Shown here in pieces: positions 8,146-16,021 of a stretch of DNA of 64,000 nt. The stretch's first letter is position 1, and every line of letters starts with the position of its first letter. The position numbers were made by a program, and so were the translations under genes. Source of the stretch: CALMEC01 sp963777565 (GTDB lineage: Bacteria > Actinomycetota > Thermoleophilia > Miltoncostaeales > Miltoncostaeaceae); contig CAVZQZ010000006.1 of the NCBI GenBank assembly GCA_963777565.1, positions 186,001 through 250,000 on the forward strand, read 5' to 3'. The notes beneath the pieces were generated by a model, which saw nothing but the letters and a program-made list of their open reading frames with translations, made no database searches and had not been told where the DNA came from.

Positions 8146-8819
8146 CCGCCGTCCCGGCGCAGCCGGTAGCCCGAGCCGCGCACGGTCTCGATCGACTCGA
8201 GGCCGAAGGGGCGGTCGACCTTCTCGCGGAGGGAGCGCACGTACACCTCGATCACGTTCGACCGGTTGTCGTATTCCTCGTCCCATGCGCTCTCGAGCAG
8301 CTGGAACCGTGACAGCACCTCGTCGGGCCGTCGCATGAACGCGTGAAGCAGCGCGAACTCCTTCGCCGACAGGTCGATCTCGGCATCGCCCCTCGACACC
8401 CTCCGGGTCGCCGGGTCGAGCCGGAGGTTGCCGGCCTCCAGGACGGCGGGGCGCTCCGCGCCGCCGCGCCGTACGAGCGCGCGAAGGCGCGCGCCGAGCT
8501 CGACGAACGCGAAGGGCTTCGTGAGGTAGTCGTCGGCGCCCCCGTCGAGGCCGGCGACCCGATCCTCGACCGAGTCGCGCGCGGTGAGCATCAGCACGGG
8601 CGACCACACGCCGCCCGCGCGGATCCGCCGGCAGGTCTCGAACCCGTCGATACCCGGGAGGTTGACATCGAGGACGATCGCGTCGTACTCGACGGCCCGC
8701 GCCATCCACTGGGCGTCCTCGCCGCTCGTGGCGACGTCGACCGCCTCGCCCTCCTCCCGCAGTCCGCGGCTCAGGAGGTCGGCCATCTTCGCATCGTCTT
8801 CGACGACAAGGATCCGCAT
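8139..8819 (-). CDS. response regulator, OmpR/PhoB family
   Basis: A 226-residue two-domain regulator. The receiver domain has the acidic pair near residues 8-9, the phospho-acceptor Asp51 (VLDVNLPG) and a conserved Lys in YLTKPF. A winged-helix DNA-binding domain with the SNVIEVYVRSLREK pattern forms the C-terminal half. It is translated ahead of its histidine kinase, with overlapping ends. Length and motifs are fully normal. Confidence 0.94.
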   Translation of the reverse strand: MRILVVEDDAKMADLLSRGLREEGEAVDVATSGEDAQWMARAVEYDAIVLDVNLPGIDGFETCRRIRAGGVWSPVLMLTARDSVEDRVAGLDGGADDYLTKPFAFVELGARLRALVRRGGAERPAVLEAGNLRLDPATRRVSRGDAEIDLSAKEFALLHAFMRRPDEVLSRFQLLESAWDEEYDNRSNVIEVYVRSLREKVDRPFGLESIETVRGSGYRLRRDGGC

Positions 8820-8887
8820 GCGTCGATCATTGTCGCAGCGACATGAGGGGTGGATGAGGACGGCGGGCCAACGGGGCCCGACCTTGC

Positions 8888-9289
8888 TCAGCCCCGGCGG
8901 GGGTCGAGCCGAAAGACGGGGTGATCGGCCGGGTCGGGAAGGGCCGTGAAGAACGAGGCGACGGCCCTGCCGGCGACGGCGCGGTACGCGGCGATCACCG
9001 GGGCCCGCTCGTCGGCGGGGACCTCGGTCGCGTGGAATCGCTCCACCCCGCGGCGACTTCGCAACTCCCCCTCGCCGGCGGCGCGGAGGTTGCGCGCCCA
9101 CTGCGTCTCTCCGCGGGGCGACACGAGATACCGGGCGCCGTCGTGCTGGACGGGGATGACCGGCACCCGGCGGGTCTCGCCGCTGCGCCGGCCCCGGACC
9201 GAGAGCGCCTGGGTTCCGGAGATCCCGAGCCGCATCGCGATCGGGTTGAACACCCGACGGACGAAGAACGGCGGGCGGAAGTACGGCAT
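8888..9289 (-). CDS. Ddn-like F420-dependent nitroreductase family protein
   Basis: A 133-residue split-barrel protein of the deazaflavin-dependent nitroreductase (Ddn/FDR-A) family. The pattern LSVRGRRSGETRRVPV, then YLVSPRGETQWARNLRAAG, is characteristic. Family members use F420H2 to reduce quinones, nitro compounds or mycotoxin-like substrates at the membrane. I chose the ATG at 9289 because the family begins close to this point. Presence of this family implies F420 biosynthesis elsewhere in the genome. It is a separate unit after etfA. Confidence 0.85.
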   Translation of the reverse strand: MPYFRPPFFVRRVFNPIAMRLGISGTQALSVRGRRSGETRRVPVIPVQHDGARYLVSPRGETQWARNLRAAGEGELRSRRGVERFHATEVPADERAPVIAAYRAVAGRAVASFFTALPDPADHPVFRLDPRRG

Positions 9290-9373
9290 CTCGTCAGCAG
9301 CGCCCCGACGCACCTGTTGGGTCGGCGGCCCTCGAGGACCAGCCGCGGCCAACGGTGCGGCGGGGCGCTGCCA

Positions 9374-10333
9374 CTACCCCTTGCGCTCCTTCACCAGCGC
9401 GGTGAGCTGAGGGACGATCTGGTGGAGGTCGCCGACCACGCCGAAGTCGCTGAAGTCGAAGATCGGCGCGCTTCCGTCCTTGTTGATCGCGACGATCACC
9501 TGGGAGCTCTGCATGCCGACCTTGTGCTGGATGGCGCCCGAGATTCCGCAACCGATGTAGAGCTTCGGCGACACGGACTTGCCGGTCTGGCCGACCTGGG
9601 TCGCGTACGGGTACCAGCCGGAGTCCACGACCGCGCGGGTCGAGGCGACGGCTCCGCCGAGCGCCGCTGCGAGCTCCTCGAGGATCGCGAACCCGTCCGG
9701 GCTGCCGAGACCGCGGCCGCCGGCGACGAGGATGTCGGCCTCCTCGATCGACGGGCCGGTTTGCTCCTCGTGCGCCTGGTCGACCATCGCCGCGCGGCCC
9801 GAGAAGTCCTCGAGCTCGACCGGGACGGCTTCGACCGCTCCGGCGCCGGCGCGCTCCACCGGGTCGAACGAGCCCGAACGGAAGAGGCCGAGACGCGGCT
9901 CGGCCGTCCAGCCCGCGTCGACGTAAACGGAGTCCGCGAGCGCCGCGCGCTTACCCACGACATCGCCGCCGTCGGCGGCGACGTCGATGAGGTCCCAGTT
10001 GAGGCCCGCGTCGAGGCGAGCGGCGAGACCACCCGCGATGTCGGCGGCGAGCACCGACGCGCCGAACAGAACGGTACCGAAGCCCTTGTCGCTCACGAGG
10101 CGGCTGATGACGTCGACCCGCGGCTGCGGCAGCGGCGCTTCCAAGCGGGCGTCGTCGGCCACGTAGACCTTGGCGGCGCCATACTTGGCCGCCTCGGCGG
10201 CGAGGTCGCCCACCCCGCTGCCGACGAGCACGGCGGAGGTGTCGGGGTCGATCGACGCGGCCTTGGAGAGCACGCCGAGCGAGCCCTTCTGGATCGACGA
10301 TCCGTGGTGCTCGAGAAAGACGAGAGTGCTCAC
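9374..10333 (-). CDS. etfA: electron transfer flavoprotein, alpha subunit
   Basis: A 319-residue EtfA. It starts GTG at 10333, overlapping the etfB stop (GTGA). The C-terminal FAD domain carries VAGGRGLGSPDGF, then VGQTGKSVSPKLYIGCGISGAIQHKVGM and a late VAINKDGSAPIF, all signature stretches. With EtfB it accepts electrons from acyl-CoA dehydrogenases and passes them to ETF-quinone oxidoreductase. Enoyl-CoA hydratase lies just upstream, supporting a fatty-acid or amino-acid catabolic role. Confidence 0.95.
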   Translation of the reverse strand: MSTLVFLEHHGSSIQKGSLGVLSKAASIDPDTSAVLVGSGVGDLAAEAAKYGAAKVYVADDARLEAPLPQPRVDVISRLVSDKGFGTVLFGASVLAADIAGGLAARLDAGLNWDLIDVAADGGDVVGKRAALADSVYVDAGWTAEPRLGLFRSGSFDPVERAGAGAVEAVPVELEDFSGRAAMVDQAHEEQTGPSIEEADILVAGGRGLGSPDGFAILEELAAALGGAVASTRAVVDSGWYPYATQVGQTGKSVSPKLYIGCGISGAIQHKVGMQSSQVIVAINKDGSAPIFDFSDFGVVGDLHQIVPQLTALVKERKG

Positions 10334-11112
10334 ACCAGCTTCCTTTCCACGAGGAACGCCATGATCTTCTCGGCGGCGGACCCGTCGTCTTCGATCTTGA
10401 TCGTGTCGCCCCGCGACGGCGGCGCCGACAATGCTTTCACCGTGGTGCGCGAGCCGGACTCGCCTGCACGTCCCGCGTCGGCACCGATGTCGGCGAGCGA
10501 GACGACCTCCTGCGGCTTCTTCTTGGCGCCCATGATGCCCTTGAGCGACGGGTACCGCGGCTCGTTGAGCGCGTCGGAGACCGCAAGCACCACCGGGAGC
10601 GGCGAGCTGATGCGGTCGTAGCCGAACTCGGTCTGGCGCTTGGCGGTGACCTGTCCCCCGGCGACCTCCAGCTCGGAGATCTGGGAGATGACCGGCAGCT
10701 TCAGCCGGTCGGCGACCGCGGCCCACAGGACGGCGCCGTCGCCGTCGGAGGCCTGCTGGCCGAACAGCACGATGTCGGGCGACTCGCGCTCGAGCGCCTG
10801 GGCGAGCACGTAGCTCGTGGCGACGAGGTCGGAGCCGGCCGCCGCGTCGTCGGAGACGAGCACGGCGCGGTCGGCGCCCATCGCGAGGCCCTTGCGCAGC
10901 GACTCCAGGGCGCGGCTCGGCCCCATCGAGACGAGGACGACCTCGCCGTCGCCGGCGGCCTCCTTGAGGCGCAGGGCCTGCTCGACGGCGTTGAGGTCGA
11001 AGGCGTTGAGCATCCGGTCACCGGCGTCGCGGCTGAGGCGAAGCGTCGACGGGTCGATCTTCTTCTCGGCCGTGGTGTCCGGGACTTCTTTGACGCAGAC
11101 GGCGATCTTCAC
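10330..11112 (-). CDS. etfB: electron transfer flavoprotein, beta subunit
   Basis: A 260-residue EtfB, the AMP-binding subunit. It starts with GTG at 11112 (KIAVCVKEVPDT) after an AAGGAG ribosome binding site. DLNAVEQALRLKE and the FGQQASDGDGAVLWAAVADRL region are typical. The 206 bp upstream, up to the enoyl-CoA hydratase stop, are non-coding and should hold its promoter. It is translationally coupled to etfA. Confidence 0.95.
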   Translation of the reverse strand: MKIAVCVKEVPDTTAEKKIDPSTLRLSRDAGDRMLNAFDLNAVEQALRLKEAAGDGEVVLVSMGPSRALESLRKGLAMGADRAVLVSDDAAAGSDLVATSYVLAQALERESPDIVLFGQQASDGDGAVLWAAVADRLKLPVISQISELEVAGGQVTAKRQTEFGYDRISSPLPVVLAVSDALNEPRYPSLKGIMGAKKKPQEVVSLADIGADAGRAGESGSRTTVKALSAPPSRGDTIKIEDDGSAAEKIMAFLVERKLV

Positions 11113-11318
11113 GGGCTGGCGCGCTCCTTGATCGGGTCGCTGTGGGCGGCGCCTGATTCGCGCCTCGGCACACTTACGCGACCGCGAACCGGCGCGCAAG
11201 CGGCGGGAAACTACCATGCGCTCGCCCCCTGCGCACGGCCAAATGACCGCCCGGCGGCGGCCGATTGTCCGGCCGGCCTGCATCACAGGGGCGACCGCGA
11301 AGTCGCCTGCGGTATCAG

Positions 11319-12092
11319 CTACTGCCCGGTGAAGCGGGGCTCGCGCTTCTCGAAGAAGGCGGCCATCCCCTCGCGCTGGTCCTCGGTGGCGAACGCGTCG
11401 CCGAACGCGGCGAGCTCGCGGCCCAGCGCATCGCCGTAGTCGCCCTCGAGCGCCTCGTTGACGAGGCGCTTCGCGACCGCAACCGCCAGGGGCGACTTGC
11501 GGGCGATCTCCTCGCCCAGCGCGACGGCCCGATCGACAAGCTCGGCCTGCGGGTAGACATGGTTCACGAGTCCCACCGCGTGCGCCTCGTCGGCGACGAC
11601 GTGGCGGCCCGTGAAGATCAGCTCCTTCGCGAAGCCCGGCGTGGTGAGCCGGGGAAGCCGTTGCGTGCCGCCCCACCCCGGGAAGATCCCGAGGTTGACC
11701 TCCGGCTGGCCGAGCCGGGCGGTGTCGGCCGCGAGCCGAATGTCGCACGCGAGGGTGAGCTCGCAGCCACCGCCCAGCGCGAATCCATTGATCGCCGCGA
11801 TGACTGGCTTCGAAAACGCCTCGATTCGGGCGAACAGCGCATGCCCGAGCTCGGCGTACTCGCGGGCCTGCTGCACCGACGCCTTGCGCAAGTGCCCGAT
11901 GTCGGCGCCGGCGGCGAACGCCTTCTCCCCCGCCCCGGTGATGACGACCGCGCGGACGTCCGTGTCGGGCTCGATCGCGTCGAGGTGGCCGGCAAGCGCG
12001 TCGAGCATCTCCGTCGACAGCGCGTTCAGCTTCCCCGGGTTGTCCAGCGTCAGGACCGCGACCGGTCCTCGTGCTTCGCGGTGGACCGGCAC
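11319..12092 (-). CDS. enoyl-CoA hydratase/isomerase family protein
   Basis: A 257-residue crotonase-fold protein. The oxyanion-hole regions (AFAAGADIGHL and INGFALGGGCEL) and both hydratase glutamates (the GGCE and the QPEVNLGIFPGWGGTQRL stretches) are present. True hydratase activity in beta-oxidation is therefore likely. It follows the B12-binding mutase subunit by five bases and precedes etfBA on the same strand. Confidence 0.93.
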   Translation of the reverse strand: MPVHREARGPVAVLTLDNPGKLNALSTEMLDALAGHLDAIEPDTDVRAVVITGAGEKAFAAGADIGHLRKASVQQAREYAELGHALFARIEAFSKPVIAAINGFALGGGCELTLACDIRLAADTARLGQPEVNLGIFPGWGGTQRLPRLTTPGFAKELIFTGRHVVADEAHAVGLVNHVYPQAELVDRAVALGEEIARKSPLAVAVAKRLVNEALEGDYGDALGRELAAFGDAFATEDQREGMAAFFEKREPRFTGQ

Positions 12093-12097
12093 GCGCG

Positions 12098-12502
12098 CTA
12101 TGCGGCGCGGCTCGCGAAGGCGCTGTTCAGGAAGTCGACCATCTCCTGCACGGGCGCCCCAGGCGTGTAGATCTGCGCGACCCCCAGCGCCTGCAGCGCC
12201 GGGATGTCATCCCGCGGGATGGTGCCGCCGACGAGGACCATCACGTCGCCCGCGCCCTCCTGTCGCAGGAGCTCCATCACCCGCGGCACGAGCGTCATGT
12301 GCGCGCCGGAGAGGATCGAGAGGCCCACCGCGTCGGCGTCCTCCTGCACGACGGTCGCCGCGATCTGCTCGGGCGTCTGGTGCAACCCGGTGTAGATGAC
12401 CTCCATGCCGGCGTCGCGAAGGCTGCGCGCGATGATCTTCGCGCCGCGGTCATGGCCGTCGAGGCCGGGCTTTGCAATCACGACACGGATCGGCCGGTCC
12501 AC
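12098..12502 (-). CDS. methylmalonyl-CoA-type mutase, cobalamin-binding subunit
   Basis: A stand-alone 134-residue B12-binding domain. It has the base-off/His-on cobalamin motif DxHxxG (LDGHDRGAK), followed by SILSGAHM and VGGTIP, as in the C-terminal domain of methylmalonyl-CoA mutase. In this split architecture a separate, larger substrate-binding subunit is needed; none is in the window. The GTG start at 12502 follows a GGAGG site. MeaB, the GTPase chaperone of this mutase class, lies 2.6 kb away on the same strand. Confidence 0.9.
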   Translation of the reverse strand: MDRPIRVVIAKPGLDGHDRGAKIIARSLRDAGMEVIYTGLHQTPEQIAATVVQEDADAVGLSILSGAHMTLVPRVMELLRQEGAGDVMVLVGGTIPRDDIPALQALGVAQIYTPGAPVQEMVDFLNSAFASRAA

Positions 12503-12613
12503 CGTACCTCCGCATGATCGGGGCTTCGAAGTATATCCGCGCGTGGGGTTCTGGATTCGTGAATTACCTGCCTGCGCGTATGCTGTCGCGATCTTCGTCC
12601 CCGACACCCCAAA

Positions 12614-14083
12614 ATGCCCATGAAATGCTCCGTCAAGGCCTCGTCCGATCCGCTGCGCGCGCGCTCGCAGCTCCTGATGGTGACGGTCGGGGCGTCGCCG
12701 GGCTCGCCGACCGGGGTGCTCGCCGCGGTCGACGTCCACGTCGGAGGAGCGCTCGGCCGAGCGATCGCCGACGGCGAGGTTCGCGGCAAGGCCGGTGAGG
12801 CGACGCTCTTGCACGCCACCGGCGCGTCCGGACCGCGACGCGTGGCCGTCGTGGGCGTGGGCGCGGGTGCCACCCGCGACGACTGGCAGGCGGCCGGGCA
12901 GGCGTTCGCGAAGACCGCGGCGGCGGCCCGCGCGACGAACGTCACCGTGTCGCTGCCCGAGGGTGTCGAGGCCGACCATGCCGCCGCCCTGATCGAAGGG
13001 GTCTTCCTCGGCGACTACCGCTTCGAGCGCTTCAAGAAGAAGAACGACAACGGCTCCTCGCGGATCGCCACCCTGACCGTGACCGGCCGCGGCATCACGC
13101 CGGCGCAGCTGGCGCGCACCGCGACTGTCATGGAGCGGACCTCCGCCACCCGCGACCTCGCGAACACCCCCGCCAACCATCTCGATCCCCGGATGCTGGC
13201 CGACTACGCGAAGTCGCTCGCCGCGGGGATCCCAGGTCTTACCTGCCGAGTGCTCGGCGTGCGCGAGCTCGAGCGGCTCGGCGCGGGGGCGCTCCTGGCC
13301 GTCGGCCAGGGCTCCGCGGTGCCCCCGTGCATGATCGTGATGCGCTGGAAGCCGGCAAAGGCCCGGCGGGGCGAGGTGCTGGGCATCGTCGGCAAGGCCG
13401 TCACGTTCGACACCGGGGGCATCTCGATCAAACCGTCCGCCGGCATGGAGGAGATGAAGCTCGACATGAGCGGCGGCGCCATCACAATCGAGAGCATCGC
13501 CGCCATCGCGCAGCTCGGGCTGCCGATCGAGGCGCTCGCGGTCATCCCCGCCGCGGAGAACATGCCGAGCGGCACCGCGATCAAGCCGGGCGACGTCGTC
13601 ACGGCGATGAACGGCAAGACCATCGAGGTCGTCAACACCGACGCCGAGGGCCGGCTGATCCTCGCGGACGCGCTCACCTACGCGGCGCGAACCGGCGCGA
13701 CCCGCATCATCGAGTTCGCGACGCTGACCGGCGCGATGGTCGTTGCGCTCGGCGAGGTCTACGCCGGCCTGTTCGGCTCCGACGCCGACTGGACCGAGGC
13801 GGTACGCGCCGCGGGGGAGTCGTCGGGCGACATCGCGTGGCCGATGCCGCTCCACGAACGGTACCGCCCGCTCATCGCGAGCGGCGTCGCCGACCTCTCG
13901 AACGCGGCGAAGAAGCGCCAGGCCGGCGCCGTGTACGCCGCGATGTTCCTGCGGGAGTTCGCCGAGGGCGTGCCGTGGTGCCACCTCGACATCGCGGGCA
14001 CCGCGAGCTCCGGTGGTGCATCCACCGGCTACGGCCCGCGCCTCGTCACCTGCCTCGCCGAAGGACTGGCCGCGGGCACGTAG
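12614..14083 (+). CDS. pepA: leucyl aminopeptidase (M17)
   Basis: A 489-residue M17 metallopeptidase that trims N-terminal residues from peptides in the cytosol. The metal-binding and active-site region is intact: VTFDTGGISIKPSAGM with the catalytic Lys, KLDMSGGA, and the family signature NTDAEGRL. Two ATG codons at 12614 and 12620 are both possible starts; neither has a strong ribosome binding site. A TATGCT box at 12579-12584 could serve as the -10 element. It is divergent from the mutase operon. Confidence 0.95.
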   Translation: MPMKCSVKASSDPLRARSQLLMVTVGASPGSPTGVLAAVDVHVGGALGRAIADGEVRGKAGEATLLHATGASGPRRVAVVGVGAGATRDDWQAAGQAFAKTAAAARATNVTVSLPEGVEADHAAALIEGVFLGDYRFERFKKKNDNGSSRIATLTVTGRGITPAQLARTATVMERTSATRDLANTPANHLDPRMLADYAKSLAAGIPGLTCRVLGVRELERLGAGALLAVGQGSAVPPCMIVMRWKPAKARRGEVLGIVGKAVTFDTGGISIKPSAGMEEMKLDMSGGAITIESIAAIAQLGLPIEALAVIPAAENMPSGTAIKPGDVVTAMNGKTIEVVNTDAEGRLILADALTYAARTGATRIIEFATLTGAMVVALGEVYAGLFGSDADWTEAVRAAGESSGDIAWPMPLHERYRPLIASGVADLSNAAKKRQAGAVYAAMFLREFAEGVPWCHLDIAGTASSGGASTGYGPRLVTCLAEGLAAGT

Positions 14084-14093
14084 CCGGCCGAGG

Positions 14094-14558
14094 TCAGGAT
14101 GCGGGGGCGCCGACCGGCTCGGACGCGGTGACCCGGCTCAGCGTGTCGGCCAGGACGGTCGCCGCGTCGGCATCGAGTGGCGCGACGAAGCGCTCGCGCA
14201 GCACTCCGGCGTAGATCGGCCACATGCGTCTCAGCATGCGCGTGCCCTCGGGGGTGATCCTGACCTGGACCCCGCGCCGGTCGCCGGGGCTCGGCTCGCG
14301 GGCGATCAGCCCTGCTGCCTCGAGCCGGTCGACGAGTCGGGTGAGCCCCGTCCGTCCGATCGAGACCATGTTGCCGGCAAGCTCCCCCATCCGCATGGGC
14401 CGACGTTCACGGTGCAGCGGCCACAGCACGTCGTACCACGCGAATGGCGGCAGCCCGGCGGCGGACAGCGCGTCCTCGACTGCGGCGACAAGCGTCGCCT
14501 GGGCGTTGAGGAGAGCTCGCCAGGCCTGGAGGTGCTCGTCGGGAATCAGATTTGCCAT
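14094..14558 (-). CDS. MarR-family transcriptional regulator
   Basis: A 154-residue winged-helix regulator. The recognition region runs from MGELAGNMVSIGRTGLTRLVDRLEAAGLIAR to the wing residues PGDRRGVQVRIT. I chose the ATG at 14558 (MANLIPDE) over a longer frame because a TAACGT box lies exactly 7 nt upstream and the start gives a normal N-terminus. It is divergent from a rhodanese gene, with several TGTG-type inverted repeats between them, so it probably represses both promoters in response to a small ligand or oxidant. Confidence 0.9.
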   Translation of the reverse strand: MANLIPDEHLQAWRALLNAQATLVAAVEDALSAAGLPPFAWYDVLWPLHRERRPMRMGELAGNMVSIGRTGLTRLVDRLEAAGLIAREPSPGDRRGVQVRITPEGTRMLRRMWPIYAGVLRERFVAPLDADAATVLADTLSRVTASEPVGAPAS

Positions 14559-14565
14559 ACAAGGA

Positions 14566-14571
14566 ACGTTA
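14566..14571 (-). promoter_or_regulatory. leaderless-type -10 box (TAACGT) for marR
   Basis: On the minus strand TAACGT is followed by exactly 7 nt and then the ATG of marR, with no ribosome binding site between. A TANNNT box at this distance places transcription start at or next to the start codon, as in actinobacterial leaderless mRNAs. The same 11-mer with the same spacing precedes the resolvase gene at 21044. Confidence 0.5.
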
Positions 14572-14581
14572 CACGACACAT

Positions 14582-14631
14582 TGTGCAGCGGCACAGTTTA
14601 TGTGCTACGGTGATATGTGCCGGTACACATA
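14582..14631. promoter_or_regulatory. candidate MarR operator cluster
   Basis: Three related elements lie between marR and the rhodanese gene. TGTGC-AGCG-GCACA (14582-14595) is a perfect inverted repeat. TTATGTG is at 14598-14604. TATGTG-N6-CACATA (14614-14631) is an 18-bp inverted repeat. Their spacing and position in a divergent promoter region are typical of MarR binding sites. Binding is inferred. Confidence 0.55.
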
Positions 14632-14677
14632 ATTTCCCTTGAGGGCGCCCGACCGGCGGCGCCCGGAAGGAGCATCC

Positions 14678-15028
14678 ATGCCCGCCACGACAATCACGCT
14701 CGACGAGCTTCGTAACAGCCTCGCCGGCCCCACGCCCCCCATCCTCGTGGAGGCCCTGCCGCCGCAGTACTACGCCGACCAGCACCTGCCGGGCGCGATC
14801 AACATTCCCCACGACGAGGTGGACCGCCTCGCCGGCGAGCTCCTGCCCGACCGCCACGCCCCAATCGTGGTCTACTGCGCCAGCGGTCCGTGCCAGAACT
14901 CCGGCATCGCAGCGCGGCGCCTCGCCCAGCTCGGGTACACCGACGTGCGCGACTACCACGAGGGCAAGGCCGAATGGACCGCCGCCGGGCTGCCGACCGA
15001 AGGGGCGCTGGCCGCGGCCCGCGCGTAG
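14678..15028 (+). CDS. rhodanese-like domain protein
   Basis: A 116-residue single rhodanese domain. The active-site cysteine is at about residue 67 (VVYCASGPCQNS), with a second cysteine five residues on. HLPGAINIP is the usual CH2A-type motif. Such proteins carry persulfide sulfur. A GGAAGGAG-type ribosome binding site precedes the ATG at 14678. Being divergent from marR suggests control by that regulator, perhaps in sulfur or oxidant stress. Confidence 0.9.
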   Translation: MPATTITLDELRNSLAGPTPPILVEALPPQYYADQHLPGAINIPHDEVDRLAGELLPDRHAPIVVYCASGPCQNSGIAARRLAQLGYTDVRDYHEGKAEWTAAGLPTEGALAAARA

Positions 15029-15045
15029 CACCGCCGAACCGATGG

Positions 15046-15073
15046 GCTCGCCGCCGGGGCGGCGGCGGCGAGC
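15046..15073. terminator. bidirectional terminator hairpin
   Basis: GCTCGCCGCC (15046-15055) and GGCGGCGAGC (15064-15073) form a perfect 10-bp stem with an 8-nt loop. It sits between the convergent rhodanese and meaB genes. There is no T-run on either side, which is common in very G+C-rich genomes. Confidence 0.65.
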
Positions 15074-15082
15074 GACCGGTCG

Positions 15083-16021
15083 CTACTCGATGCGGCGCAG
15101 CACGCGGTCGACGGCCGTGTCCGGGTCGATCGCCCGCGACAGTACCTCGACGACGAGCCCGTCGACGAACGCCGGGTCGCAGGCCGAGTCGAGGCGTCGC
15201 CCGAGCCGGTCGAGGGCGAGTGCCCGGAGCTGGCGGCGCAGACCGTCACGACGTCGCTCGTCCATCAGCCCGGCATCGATCAGGTGGCCTCGGTGTCGCT
15301 CGACCGCAGCCCAGAGCTCCTCCACCCCCGCCGCCTCGTGGGCGCGGGTCTCGACGATCGGCGGCTCCCAGGACCGGGCCGGCACGAGCGACATGGTCGC
15401 CTCGAGTTCGGCGCGCAGCAGGTCGGCGCCGGGGCGATCGGCCTTGTTGATCACGAGGACGTCGGGGATCTCCATGAGCCCGGCCTTGAGCGCCTGGATC
15501 GAGTCGCCGCTGCCCGGCATCAGGACGAGGGCGACGGTCTCCGTGAGCGTCTGCACCTCCACCTCGTTCTGGCCCGAGCCGACGGTCTCCACGATCACGA
15601 CGTCGAACCCGGCCGCATCCAGAACGAGCACCGCGCCGGCCGTCGCCTCGGAGAGCCCGCCCAGATGGCCGCGGCTCGCCATCGAACGGATGAAGACCCC
15701 GGTGTCGAGGAAGTGGTCGGTGAGGCGGATCCGGTCGCCCAGCACCGCCCCGCGCGTGAACGGGCTGGTCGGATCGACGCTGACCACCGCCACCGTGCGG
15801 CCCGATCGCCTGAGATGCCCGATGAGGGCGCCGATCAGTGTGCTCTTCCCAACGCCCGGCGATCCGGTGACGCCCAACCGGATGGCCCGCCCGGTCGACG
15901 GGTGGAGCCGGCGGAGCACATCCCGGCCCGCGTCACCGCGCGCCTCGACGAGGCTGATGGCTCGGCCGATCGCCCGCCGCTCGCCGGCCCGCACGCCGGC
16001 GAGGATCTCCTCGACCCCCAT
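15083..16021 (-). CDS. meaB: methylmalonyl-CoA mutase-associated GTPase MeaB
   Basis: A 312-residue G3E-family GTPase. The P-loop GSPGVGKS is at about 53-60, followed by SVDPTSPFTRGAVLGDR (switch region), VETVGSGQNEV and the base-specific NKAD. MeaB protects and reloads the B12 mutase. Its ATG at 16021 overlaps the hisC stop by one base (TGATG), so it is translated with hisC, an odd pairing. The B12-binding mutase subunit lies at 12.1-12.5 kb. Confidence 0.94.
   Translation of the reverse strand: MGVEEILAGVRAGERRAIGRAISLVEARGDAGRDVLRRLHPSTGRAIRLGVTGSPGVGKSTLIGALIGHLRRSGRTVAVVSVDPTSPFTRGAVLGDRIRLTDHFLDTGVFIRSMASRGHLGGLSEATAGAVLVLDAAGFDVVIVETVGSGQNEVEVQTLTETVALVLMPGSGDSIQALKAGLMEIPDVLVINKADRPGADLLRAELEATMSLVPARSWEPPIVETRAHEAAGVEELWAAVERHRGHLIDAGLMDERRRDGLRRQLRALALDRLGRRLDSACDPAFVDGLVVEVLSRAIDPDTAVDRVLRRIE

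Noticed and set aside
12098..13984. 628-codon minus-strand frame covering pepA
   Set aside because: Only its last 134 codons (the B12-binding domain) are real; the rest is antisense to the well-supported aminopeptidase.
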